13,247 bases of DNA from NCBI GenBank assembly GCA_002751075.1, contig NAOQ01000978.1, positions 5,593 to 18,839 of the forward strand. The letters are read 5' to 3'. Source of the DNA: Ichthyophonus hoferi. Its lineage: Eukaryota > Opisthokonta > Ichthyosporea > Ichthyophonida > Ichthyophonidae. The notes under the pieces are model-generated. The model was not told the DNA's origin. It worked only from the letters and a program-made list of their open reading frames with translations, and did not search any database. Positions 7,601 through 13,247 of the stretch are shown piece by piece. Made by a program: the position numbers and the translations under genes. How positions within the stretch are numbered: position 1 is the first letter of the stretch; each line of letters begins with the position of its first letter.

Positions 7601-9323
7601 AGACAGATATGTTATCCTCCATTTTATCAATAATCTGGTGTATATTGCATGCACGGCATCACCCTTATGTACAGATAATACAATATGCCCACATATATGT
7701 AAAAATATGCAAACATCAAAAAGAGCATTGTGTTTTGCACGAATATGCCTACACTGACACAGGTAAACATTATACTGAGTGGAAACAATGGATTGAGGAG
7801 GGGAATTGTGAAAAAGTTGCAAAGAAATATAAACACGATATGGTATCACACTGGTACAACTTAAGTAATTGATTGTAAAACAATTATATGAATAAAAATA
7901 CAAATCAACAAAGAGAGAAAGAGAGAGAAGACATAAACATACATGTATGTATAGAAATAAATGAACAAGTGCACTATACATATTAAGACAGATGGATGAT
8001 ACAGAAGAAAGTTGGTTCACCGTTTTCGATTCTCTCATTGATCTCCATTAACACATGGGCAATAAGGCGATTAGGGCTAGCATTCAACACGGTCGTTTGG
8101 TCTTTTTTGACGGAATATTCAATTTGTTCCAATTCGTTAGTAGATAGTTCGGTATAAAAATCCAATTCCCACAACTTGTGCCTGCATAAAAACGATAATA
8201 ATTATATAAACGACTTCATAAGCATGAACACGTACATCTATCAATGCTTTTATGCCGATGGATACATATGTACATATACAGATGTACATATAGGTATATT
8301 AAATATGAATTTCGGACATATCTGTATAGGTTATATATAGATATGTATATATATATATATATATATAACTGAAGTCAGAATAACAAGCGATACAGAAATG
8401 AAAAAGAAACGTAAAGGGATTGAATATGAAAACGTATACAGTAAGGAAAACAAAATAAGCCTAGAAAAATATGTAAGGAAAAATCCTGTGTACTTGGCTG
8501 AATTAATATATATATTAATGAAAAGGGAGACATAAGAAGAAAAGGCAAGATTGTTCAGTACATTTTCTCTTTGGGGTCTCCTAGATTGTCATTGGAAGCT
8601 GGATGGAGTAGAAGGTAAGTCTACCATGAGAAACTACACATACGAAGCTCTCTACATTCATAGATGCTATTATGTACCTATCTCCTACCCCCTATCCAGC
8701 AACCGCCCAGCACCCCCAAAAACGTAATATTAATACATGCATACAAACTGTACACGCACTCACATATATTCATATTTATTTATGTAGGTATATATATAGT
8801 TTCAAAATATACCATAGAGAGAGGAATAGTGAGGTCTGATGTGGTGTAATAGCAATAACCATGGTTCCTAAAAAATTAAAATTAAAATGAAAAGAAAGTG
8901 AAGAAGAAGAAAAGTGTCACGTCACGTACTCTTTGGTCTAAGGCACGGCCCAGATATAGATCGCGTATTTCCTCTAGACTCCAGATGAGAAGGTCGTCTC
9001 AACTTCAGTGAAACAGGTGATGCAGGTTTGACAGTACTGGGCTGATCGCAAGACTTCTCGTCGTCCAATTTTACATCTAGATTTATATCCATATCAATGG
9101 CCTCAAGATCACGCTCCCACTCCCCGTTCTCATACTCATCCCATTCATTAATAAATTCTTCATCGCAGGATTCAAGACTCTCAGAGTCAAGATCTAACTC
9201 ATCTTGATCTTCTACACTTTCCTCATCAAATAAGATTTCGCAGTTAACATTATCTGGTTTCGTGTTTGGGTCATGTGGGTATAAAGGGAGTTTGAATGTA
9301 CTGGGTTTACGTGCTTCTGCCAT
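1..9323 (-). CDS. Ras guanine nucleotide exchange factor (RasGEF_N + RasGEF), multi-exon, 3' end outside window
   Basis: Predicted to catalyse GDP release from a Ras/Rap-like small GTPase. Proposed minus-strand join, 5' to 3': 9323-8930, 8598-8562, 8181-8021, 7086-6953, 5878-5823, 3943-3676, 2553-2511, 2217-2090, 1563-1478, 923-881, 348-223, then tentatively 67-1. All boundaries are GT-AG and phase-compatible. Residues 33-90 are acidic. RasGEF_N covers about 175-270 (TTPKDLLLKLL at 222-232, NWSQNYF at its end). A Glu/Ser/Asp linker spans 290-317. The catalytic domain starts near 324 (NQLKILAKQIVHFDHKMF) and includes PNI...LFNNVTLWV, ILTRFIKLAQ and the signature CIPYLGVILRDL at 481-492. No PH, DH, SH3 or CNB domain is visible upstream, so this is a short, Ras-GEF-only architecture. 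Family assignment is firm; splice sites are hand-made inferences. Glutamines use CAA/CAG and the exons contain no stops, so the standard code fits. Confidence 0.88.
223..348 (-). CDS. RasGEF exon 11 (hairpin and family signature)
   Basis: Encodes residues 451-492. MLNSLNDILTPDSNYIAYRD followed by KISAV corresponds to 'xELxxLLxPSxNYxxYRxxL'. HCIPYLGVILRDL fits the RasGEF signature pattern (Cys, Ile, Pro, aromatic, four residues, Leu, x, Asp, Leu), except that the first position is His. The acceptor is TTTCACAG. The donor is either CTG|GTTAGG (used here) or GGT|GTTAGT at 163/162, which would add 20 mostly hydrophobic residues. Confidence 0.92.
349..880 (-). other. RasGEF intron 10 (532 nt) with ATATT-type array
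   Basis: The intron runs from GTAGGT at 880 to TTTCACAG at 349. It contains an imperfect TATAT/TTATA pentanucleotide tract (about 407-526) and a (TA)n run (583-598). No RNA gene or conserved element is recognisable. Confidence 0.7.
407..526. repeat. Imperfect TATAT/TTATA pentanucleotide repeat
   Basis: About 120 nt made of TATTA/TATAG-type five-base units with scattered substitutions (for example TATTATAGTA repeated). It lies wholly inside intron 10. Confidence 0.9.
881..923 (-). CDS. RasGEF exon 10 (43-nt, start of helical hairpin region)
   Basis: Encodes LKLTLDKLDKKTND (437-450), matching the family segment 'RLKxTWEKLPKKxxxxFEEL' that leads into the helical hairpin which in Sos prises open the Ras switch region. 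Acceptor CACAGAG|G and donor GAT|GTAGGT agree with the phases of exons 9 and 11. CACAG|AGG, two bases upstream, would add Arg but breaks the phase chosen for exon 9. Confidence 0.75.
924..1477 (-). other. RasGEF intron 9 (554 nt)
   Basis: AT-rich intron holding an (ATGAT)n run at about 974-1001 and A/C-rich stretches near 1265-1290. A tiny open piece at about 1121-1150 flanked by AG and GT reads ECCLINLHFT. It was considered as an extra exon but is not needed for phase. Confidence 0.6.
974..1001. repeat. (ATGAT)n pentanucleotide repeat
   Basis: Five near-perfect ATGAT units in intron 9. Confidence 0.9.
1478..1563 (-). CDS. RasGEF exon 9 (catalytic domain)
   Basis: Encodes residues 408-435. 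RKLSEMKSLYASINARGI lies where the family has 'RxLNNFNSLMAIxxALNSSPI'. The hydrophobic spacing agrees, but the usual Asn-Asn-Phe-Asn is replaced by Ser-Glu-Met-Lys. The acceptor TTATTGCAG lies a few bases after a long (TA)n array. The donor ATCTC|GTATTA is inferred from phase. Confidence 0.65.
1575..1605. repeat. (TA)n dinucleotide array beside exon 9 acceptor
   Basis: About 15 uninterrupted TA units. On the gene strand the array ends about 11 nt before exon 9, where a pyrimidine tract would normally lie. Confidence 0.95.
1748..1777. repeat. (TATTAG)n-type repeat
   Basis: Tandem TATTA/TATTAG units, translated on the plus strand as an artificial LVLVLV run. Confidence 0.85.
2090..2217 (-). CDS. 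RasGEF exon 8 (catalytic core)
   Basis: Encodes residues 366-407 and carries the most recognisable RasGEF block: PNIYSSINLFNNVTLWV corresponds to 'PNIxxLIxxFNxVSxWV', and ARAHILTRFIKLAQ to 'xRxxvLxkFIkIAx'. The acceptor is TGTGTATGTAG and the donor CCCAG|GTATAT. The exon is visibly richer in G+C than the surrounding intron sequence. Confidence 0.93.
2218..2510 (-). other. RasGEF intron 7 (293 nt)
   Basis: From GTATGT at 2510 to GTATGTAG at 2218. On the plus strand it contains a purine stretch (GGAAGGGGAGGGAGGGGAAG) at about 2250-2275, which is C/T-rich on the gene strand and may act as a distal pyrimidine tract. No other element seen. Confidence 0.6.
2490..2590. repeat. ATATAC and TATG microsatellites flanking exon 7
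   Basis: ATATAC units (about 2490-2508) lie immediately 3' of exon 7 and TATG/TGTA units (about 2556-2585) immediately 5'. The 43-nt exon is thus sandwiched between two simple repeats. Confidence 0.85.
2511..2553 (-). CDS. RasGEF exon 7 (43-nt small exon)
   Basis: Encodes LHISSLWCLSRSPF plus one base. It bridges exactly the phase gap between AAIK (exon 6) and PNIYSS (exon 8). The product matches the family layout 'IKPxELLxxxWxKKxxxAPNI', with Trp at the expected place. The acceptor is CATACAAAG inside a TATG-type repeat (weak). The donor is TTTG|GTATGT (strong). Confidence 0.65.
2948..2970. repeat. (AT)n dinucleotide repeat
   Basis: About 11 AT units in intron 6. Confidence 0.9.
3560..3662. 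repeat. CTACCC/CCTCTA imperfect hexamer array; G-rich on the gene strand
   Basis: Tandem units such as CCCCTACCTCTA and CCATCTCTA, preceded by CCATCCATCC. On the minus (transcribed RNA) strand this is a series of GGGGTAG and GGAGGTA blocks starting about 13 nt after the exon 6 donor. Two overlapping plus-strand frames (YPYLYPYL and TPTSTPT types) are translations of this array and not genes. Confidence 0.92.
3676..3943 (-). CDS. RasGEF exon 6 (end of RasGEF_N, acidic linker, start of catalytic domain)
   Basis: Encodes residues 262-350. It begins VFNWSQNYF, the end of RasGEF_N, preceded by the acceptor CCGCTAAG. A hydrophilic linker follows (PEYEKEKEDTNENESDSN, then GSSEKVEEE). It ends with the first catalytic-domain helix, LDLLDNQLKILAKQIVHFDH and then KMFAAIK, which matches the family pattern 'xxxIAxQLTLIDxxLFxxIK'. 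The donor is AAG|GTTGGT. The acceptor is the weakest part: the codons just upstream would read NPLR, which resembles the family 'LRVFN', but the frame there is closed by a stop with no usable AG before it. Confidence 0.88.
4326..4403. repeat. Compound pentanucleotide array: AATAC - AATAT - AATAC
   Basis: A central block of about eight AATAT units is bordered on both sides by AATAC/AACAC units, which suggests an AATAC array whose centre mutated and re-expanded (inference). Confidence 0.9.
4414..4532 (-). other. Candidate alternative exon inside RasGEF intron 5
   Basis: A non-repetitive open stretch of 39 codons (KNTIGGTHETDRSVLPSDLQ, then KLNSYRISGHYLPTKSNGKG) follows a (CT)n-rich tract and the acceptor GGATATATACAG. 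It ends before GTGGGT. Its start phase (0) does not fit the main exon 5 donor but fits the alternative donor at 5852/5851, and its end phase fits exon 6. No homology recognised. It may be an alternative exon or chance. Confidence 0.25.
4562..4578. repeat. (GA)n dinucleotide repeat
   Basis: Eight GA units, read as CT on the gene strand, upstream of the candidate alternative exon. Confidence 0.9.
5823..5878 (-). CDS. RasGEF exon 5 (RasGEF_N, late helix)
   Basis: Encodes ISNFIPHMAVRKAICAMI (243-260). The acceptor has a good tract (CTGTCTCTTAACATTGCCCAG) and the donor is CAT|GTAAGC. Joined in phase to exon 6 it gives an amphipathic run ending in VFNWSQNYF, which fits the last RasGEF_N helix ('LRVxNxLxxWxxxxF'). 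A second possible donor GCG|GTGAGG at 5852/5851 would shorten it to nine codons. Confidence 0.55.
5879..6952 (-). other. RasGEF intron 4 (1074 nt)
   Basis: Contains a (GAATAT)4 run (about 6582-6605) and a short (TA)n at 6475-6487. An AG/GT-flanked open stretch at 6377-6505 is closed in the phase needed after exon 4 and was rejected. Nothing else recognised. Confidence 0.6.
6582..6605. repeat. (GAATAT)4 hexanucleotide repeat
   Basis: Four tandem GAATAT units in intron 4. Confidence 0.88.
6953..7086 (-). CDS. RasGEF exon 4 (RasGEF_N core)
   Basis: Encodes residues 199-242 and holds the RasGEF_N hallmark. SFAHVIMVTFIWFTTPKDLL corresponds to the conserved 'FvxtFLlTYRSFttPxeLL' element, followed by LKLLSIYSTPPLEE, which matches the usual 'LIERFxxPxPEE'. 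The acceptor is TTATCAG and the donor GAG|GTATGT, a consensus site. The opposite strand of this exon is also open for 61 codons; I treat that as a shadow. Confidence 0.85.
7087..8020 (-). other. RasGEF intron 3 (934 nt)
   Basis: AT-rich, with a purine run (about 7908-7930) and no long microsatellite. Frames of about 106-162 codons on both strands around 7550-8038 have cysteine- and tyrosine-rich low-quality translations. I see no gene in them. Confidence 0.6.
8021..8181 (-). CDS. RasGEF exon 3 (start of RasGEF_N)
   Basis: Encodes residues 145-197. It starts after the acceptor TTTTTATGCAG and ends at AAACG before GTGAAC. The segment VLNASPNRLIAHVLMEINER aligns in position with the opening helix of RasGEF_N, where families have a 'xASLxxLVxxLT' type start. 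The preceding part (HKLWELDFYTELSTNELEQI) is helical and not recognised. The phase-1 end joins exon 4 to give Gly. Confidence 0.7.
8182..8561 (-). other. RasGEF intron 2 (380 nt)
   Basis: Holds a (TA)n array (about 8345-8367) and ATGTACATAT-type patches (about 8265-8295). No coding signal. Confidence 0.6.
8345..8367. repeat. (TA)n dinucleotide repeat
   Basis: About 11 TA units in intron 2. Confidence 0.9.
8562..8598 (-). CDS. RasGEF exon 2 (37-nt small exon)
   Basis: This small exon encodes SNDNLGDPKEK between split codons. It is supported by a strong pyrimidine-rich acceptor (CTTACCTTCTACTCCATCCAG) and by fitting exactly the required phases: exon 1 leaves one base and exon 3 needs two before it. 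The donor is AT|GTACTG. With no domain homology the call rests on splice signals and phase only. Confidence 0.55.
8599..8929 (-). other. RasGEF intron 1 (331 nt)
   Basis: From GTACGTGACGTGAC at the donor to the pyrimidine-rich acceptor before exon 2. Contains an AAATTAAAATTAAAAT patch (8870-8888). No other feature. Confidence 0.6.
8930..9323 (-). CDS. RasGEF exon 1 (start codon, acidic N-terminus)
   Basis: This exon encodes residues 1-131 plus one base. The ATG at 9323-9321 is the first after an in-frame TAG at 9359-9357. Its context AAGATGG has A at -3 and G at +4, which favours it as the true start. The peptide begins MAEARKPSTFKLPLYPHD, then has a dense Asp/Glu stretch (about residues 33-90), then a basic, Ser/Pro-rich tail (SLKLRRPSHLESRGNTRS). 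That tail could be a phosphorylation or docking segment (inference). The exon ends at AAAGA before the donor GTACGT. There is no low-complexity DNA, unlike the flanks. Confidence 0.75.
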
Positions 9324-9946
9324 CTTGGGCAATGGATGGTGTGAAAATGTTGCTTTCTATTCCTTTGAACTAAGGAATGTGAATTTGTTGTCCTGATCCT
9401 TCCGTGGAGTTATTCTAAAGTGAGGAAATGAAAATAATACAAAGAAGAGGAATAAATCCAATGAGTAAGTGTGGCAAAAGAAGAAAAAAAAAAAAACTGG
9501 AGAGAGAGAAAGGTGTAAGATAAAAAGTATATCACGTCCCAGTTGCAATATATTTTTAAAATATTCTCTAAATAGCGTTTGAAAGTTAGTTTTCATACTG
9601 AAAAGTACACGAATAATGGAGAAATCAAGCAAGTAAGGCTATGCTGCAGTACATTAATCAATGTATTGGGATGGAAGAGTGGTATATACTGATGGTGCTT
9701 ATTCTAAAGAGTATATAAAAAATAAAAAATAAATACATTGTACAGATAAGCAGTTGACCGAAGCAGGCAATGGCTCAGGGGTCTATACGTGACTCCATAA
9801 GCTAGTCGAAGTGATGACCTTGAAAAAGTATATATATCTAAAAAAAAAAAACATGAGCCCGAGACCACCAAAATAAGGTAGGGAAATAACCTTTGCTACC
9901 CCTCTCCAAAAAATAGGATAGCAACGCCGTTCTAGCACGCCTGTAC
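9324..9946. other. Upstream flank of RasGEF gene; no gene seen
   Basis: Should contain the 5' UTR and promoter of the RasGEF gene. It has A runs at about 9483-9495 and 9840-9851. Minus-strand frames here (9357-9632 and 9783-9986) contain poly-Phe from these runs and are not convincing. No TATA box or initiator can be assigned with confidence. Confidence 0.5.
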
Positions 9947-10000
9947 GTACTTTTCGCAAGGTAATATACTTATGCGTATTTTTCACAAGATAATATAATC
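9947..10000. repeat. Imperfect 29-nt-period direct repeat
   Basis: GTACTTTTCGCAAGGTAATA at 9947 recurs as GTATTTTTCACAAGATAATA at 9976. About 20 of the 25 aligned bases agree, and the differences are mostly C/T and G/A. It sits where the microsatellite-rich sequence ends. Confidence 0.7.
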
Positions 10001-11333
10001 AAACCTCTTTATCTATTCATTCATTCCACAAATTATCGTTGAAACAGATATGATAGTAATAGTTTTGCGTCACCAGTCACACGTTAATGGATTTGATTTT
10101 GAAGTCGGCAAAAGTAAATTTCATCTCTGGCTTATTATTGGTTATATTATGAATGTTTAAACCATTAAAATACTCAATAGTATGGCTTTTTAGTTCTACC
10201 CAATGATACCAGTGCCCTTATCACATCTATAAGTGTCCAGATTCCCAAATATTATCTGCGAAATAAGGACTCCACATTTATCTTTTGATTCGACACGTTA
10301 CTTTTAGAACGTTCCCACAACGGAATTTGGAAGTGTACCCCAGCTGTCCTAACTTATTCTCTACTGCCCCTAGTGGAGGAAACACATTTTACCGTAATCT
10401 TATGGTATTGATATTAACACGAGCTTCTAGTATTCCCCTAACAGGCGTGTTAATCTTATGCTATCTCGTTGTACTAGTGTAAAGTTAATAAGAATAGCAG
10501 TCAACTAGCTACTGTTATTGAAAATAAAATAAATGACTAAAAATGAAGTTACACGTTTATTTTTAGTTGAGATGCTTGATATCCAGATGTTATTAATGGG
10601 GCAGAAAGTTCCAGATCAAGACCAAGAGTTAAAAGATATGATGTTTTATACAGTTCCCTGTGCTTTAAAACAATTTTTGTGGTAATATCGTTTTCTAAAC
10701 TGTGATAAAATACGCGACATACCGTCTATAACAATTGTGACATGCGAACATGTTTAAGATGATAAAATTAAACAACGCAAAATTCACCTACGGGGTGGGG
10801 TTTTACATGTTTTGCATGGGTTTAATATAGATGACAAAGACCTGTGCTCCATGTGGTCAGAATGCTTTTTAGGTGATAACACATTCCTGCAATAGGAATT
10901 CATGTTACAAAGGACATCCTATTGGGCTCAAACCCGTGTGTGAACAATTAAAATGTGGGAAAGGCATCAAAACTAGCGAGGATGTGTAAATTCATATTAT
11001 TTTTAAAAAACTCCTCATGCTAAACCTTTGCTTTTTAATTTTAAAAAATATCAGTTTGTTACTAAAAATGTGTTAAGTATATGAGTGTAAATGACAGTTA
11101 GCCATAGTATGCATCATATATATATTACGCCTGTGAACAGACCGCGTGTACATCCCGACAATTCGGGATTTGATAAACTTGGCTTCTCATATGCAATAAT
11201 TGATATATACAATATCCCGTTATTAAATTTACATTATTAAGATATATAACCTATAGTGAATATTGTACATATATTGGCATTAATTTCTTGCATAAACTTT
11301 GCCAGCACTCCTCTACTATCGGCAATACAGGCA
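9999..11333 (+). mobile_element. Possible decayed piggyBac-type DNA transposon (transposase remnant)
   Basis: Broken, non-repetitive coding-like stretches on the plus strand. From 10533 a 50-codon frame starts MTKNEVTRLFLVEMLDIQML. It has MGxxxP and then a region ending LKQFLW, placed like the piggyBac 'MGxxxxP...RFxxIxxxLHF' block. Near 10900-10975 another frame reads YKGHPIGLKPVC, similar to 'KPxKWGIKxxxLC'. At 11133 VNRPRVHPDNSGFDKLGF continues to a Tyr and Ile at the spacing of 'DYNxxMGGVDxxDxxxxxYxI', followed by VHILALISCIN, like 'HLLDxAxVNA'. The order agrees with the family, but each match is weak and made by eye. The stretch is interrupted many times and cannot encode a working enzyme. 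No terminal inverted repeats or paired TTAA ends were identified. It could equally be another decayed gene. Confidence 0.3.
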
Positions 11334-12724
11334 TGAATCATTATCAAAGATGATTAGCGGACACGTGAGATATCATACAACTAACTGTGAACTGAGCCCT
11401 TAAGTAATAAGAATTTGTTCTGTACTTCACATTTTAGAATAGAAAATGGTTAATATAATAATTAACCCACATTGAAATAATAATAGCTAATTACATTTTA
11501 TGTTGGATATACTTAAGATATAATAAGAATACATATAGCGTGTTCATTGGTGAAATTTGAAATTTTCTATTGGTGGAAACTTGAGACATCATGATAAACT
11601 GTGCATACCTTCGTCCTTGCAGTTTTCCGTTCTAAGCCTTTTGGGTGCTACTTCATTAAATGACTTGAAATTAGTTACTTGAAAGGATGTTTAAGTGAGC
11701 AAAAAAATTAAAATTAAAATTTGTTGTACCGATCCCTAGGTACTACAATAAAGTAAAACTTACGCTTAGGTCAAGCGATAGCTTCATAGTGCTTATTAAG
11801 TCAATAATCGATAATAAATCGTTAGGCCTGCTTGAAAGAAATACCGTGAGCACCTAGACCTCGTGAACCTTGTAGCATAGTGCTAAAAGATAAGATATGA
11901 CATTTGGTTTTTTTCTATTAACCCAAGAGTATTAAAAAAAATAGCAGTAAATAAACTGTATCCATTTGGCATGATTTATCGGTAGCGTAGTATACATTCA
12001 AAAGTATCTCTTAACACTGCTCACTGTGTACGCCTGCCTCAACGCAAATTGCATAATATTCATAGTTTTAGTATTCGATGCATCTTGTTACAAGATCGTT
12101 GACTGCATAAGCATAAGTAGGTTTGGCCAAAGTTTTGATAACATGTAAATATAACGAAATGATCGGCTCATAGCTCATTGCATTATATTTTCAACCAGGT
12201 AAATAGATTTGTCGATGCATGGTATGTGAGCCATTAATGAATTAGATTATATATCAAGATAAGATCAGACAAGAATAATACAAACCGAAATAATTAATAA
12301 AAAAACCCCGGCTGCTCACAGATTTCTATACATCTTTTATAAAAGCTATTTAAAATAAGATACTAATTGGAAAAGGAAACTTTCAAATAGTGTGCAGTAA
12401 TCTTTTTTTTTTTTTTTTGTGAAGTCTGAATGTACTCAGCAAAATATCAATGTCGCATGGTGCTCTGTAAGCCAATGATAATTGATAATTCGTTCATTGA
12501 AGGTATGGCCAAAACAAATGCTACGATTGCGCAAAAAACCAAAATAATCTACAATTGCCTCGAATCAAAATGGCATTAATAGATAGAGATTCTAATTTAC
12601 TTGGATGACCAAGTAATGCGTTTAACTACATTTAAGGATATCATTAACTTATTTTCCTTATTTGTATGGACCGAGTATCTGACCCTACTAACTTAAAAAT
12701 ATAGTACTCCCAAATGTTGATAAC
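11334..12724. other. AT-rich stretch without recognisable gene
   Basis: All frames are densely stopped on the strands I read. It contains AAATTAAAATTAAAAT (about 11704-11719, similar to the patch at 8870) and a T16 run (12403-12418). No RNA gene, array or coding piece recognised. Confidence 0.5.
12403..12418. repeat. Poly(T) run
   Basis: Sixteen T in a row. It could be the complement of a short retroposed poly(A) tail, but nothing beside it supports that. Confidence 0.9.
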
Positions 12725-12919
12725 ATGGCCTCGGAAACCACCCTCCAGCCAAATGGTTCCGAAATGAGCAAGCATGTAAACGCTGGCATCTATGTTGTGT
12801 ACACGTCTCAAGCACACAAACTATTGGAACCCGTTGCGGAAACTAATGAAGATGATATACCAGAAATTTTCCAAACATCCGGCTGGTTTGTCCATTTAAA
12901 TTTTACTCAATGTGCTTAG
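12725..12919 (+). CDS. Small hypothetical protein or first exon, 64 codons
   Basis: Not recognised. The peptide starts MASETTLQPNGSEMSKHVNA and ends TSGWFVHLNFTQCA, with an acidic middle (AETNEDDIPEIF). Composition is protein-like, with all residue classes and no low complexity, and its codons are richer in G/C than the surroundings. The ATG context is AACATGG (A at -3, G at +4). The next in-frame stop upstream lies within TACTAAC at about 12688-12694, so this is the first ATG. TACTAAC followed by ATATAG suggests a 3' splice site just upstream, in which case this would be the coding start in a second exon. No signal peptide or membrane segment. It could also be a first coding exon with a donor before the stop, or a remnant. 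Confidence 0.35.
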   Translation: MASETTLQPNGSEMSKHVNAGIYVVYTSQAHKLLEPVAETNEDDIPEIFQTSGWFVHLNFTQCA

Positions 12920-12936
12920 AAGCATATTATGATTAA

Positions 12937-13152
12937 ATAGGCAGACACATTGTTGCTGTTGCTTTTGTTTTACTATATGGTAAGTATATTACCATATTTT
13001 ATATTTGGATGGAGGGTACATCACAGCCCGCTATGAAAGCTCTTGTATGTTTCAAGAGAACTACTGTATACCCTTTAAAATATAAACTGGTACAAAAATT
13101 AATCAGAGCTACAATAAAAATAAACAGCTTATCCGAAATATGTTATGATTAG
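12937..13152 (+). CDS. Open stretch of 71 codons after the small ORF; possible exon or remnant
   Basis: Not recognised. This open frame without an early ATG has a hydrophobic start (HIVAVAFVLLYGKYITIFYI), a possible membrane segment, then a basic region (YPLKYKLVQKLIRATIKINS). The first ATG is at 13009. It lies in a different frame from 12725-12919, 17 nt after it. A consensus donor, ATG|GTAAGT at about 12979, falls inside it, which argues that an exon might end there instead. Weak support overall. Confidence 0.2.
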   Translation: MGRHIVAVAFVLLYGKYITIFYIWMEGTSQPAMKALVCFKRTTVYPLKYKLVQKLIRATIKINSLSEICYD

Positions 13153-13247
13153 CCTGGTTATCATATCCCACGTATGAACTTTACTATATCATTCCATACA
13201 TAGATTACCCAATTCTAATAACAAGCGCATCAAGACGGCGATTGGTT

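Noticed and set aside
7550-8038. 162-codon minus-strand frame and 106-codon plus-strand frame
   Set aside because: The first overlaps the end of RasGEF exon 3 in a different frame. Both are rich in Cys, Tyr, Ile and His from AT-rich DNA and show no motif.
9783-9986. 67-codon minus-strand frame with YPIFWRGVAK and poly-Phe
   Set aside because: It contains a translated A/T run, lies in the upstream flank and matches nothing known.
10285-10482. 65-codon plus-strand frame
   Set aside because: It has no ATG at its start and no recognisable motif, and it overlaps the stretch already read as decayed coding sequence in another frame.
1-13247. Reassigned genetic code for the organism
   Set aside because: All RasGEF exons use CAA/CAG for Gln and contain no internal TAA, TAG or TGA, which fits the standard code. 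The skew at 10.0-10.9 kb alone is not enough.

Overview
This window looks like nuclear DNA of an AT-rich eukaryote. Short coding blocks are separated by long GT-AG introns packed with microsatellites, and there is no operon-like packing. The one gene I can name is a Ras-family guanine nucleotide exchange factor (RasGEF). That family is typical of opisthokonts and amoebozoans and is absent from bacteria and land plants, so a unicellular or early-branching opisthokont or an amoebozoan is a reasonable guess. The sequence does not settle the lineage.

Layout. Positions 1-9323 on the minus strand hold a multi-exon RasGEF gene that runs off the left edge. I assembled eleven exons plus a tentative twelfth by hand. 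They use GT-AG boundaries and compatible phases, and the first eleven total 1476 nt (492 codons). The predicted protein has an acidic N-terminus, a compact RasGEF_N domain, a charged Ser/Asp/Glu linker and a catalytic RasGEF domain that contains the family signature HCIPY-x4-L-x-D-L. The introns are 155 to about 1880 nt long and carry (TA)n, pentanucleotide, TATG and CTACCC-type arrays. Most other long open frames in 1-9300 are translated microsatellites or shadows of these exons.

Positions 9324-9950 are upstream flank with A/T runs and no recognisable gene. At about 9.95 kb the texture changes: microsatellites nearly vanish, and the plus strand carries short, broken, protein-like stretches. 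From about 10.0 to 11.33 kb these show, in order, weak resemblances to piggyBac-type DNA transposases, and I read the stretch as a possible decayed element. From 11.33 to 12.7 kb I see nothing functional. At 12725-12919 a small plus-strand frame with non-repetitive sequence and a good start context follows a yeast-like TACTAAC...AG. A second open stretch follows at 12937-13152. Neither is recognised.

Only the RasGEF gene has a clear function: catalysing GDP release from a Ras/Rap-type GTPase at a membrane. Nothing else here can be tied to it. I found no rRNA, tRNA, CRISPR array or intact mobile element.
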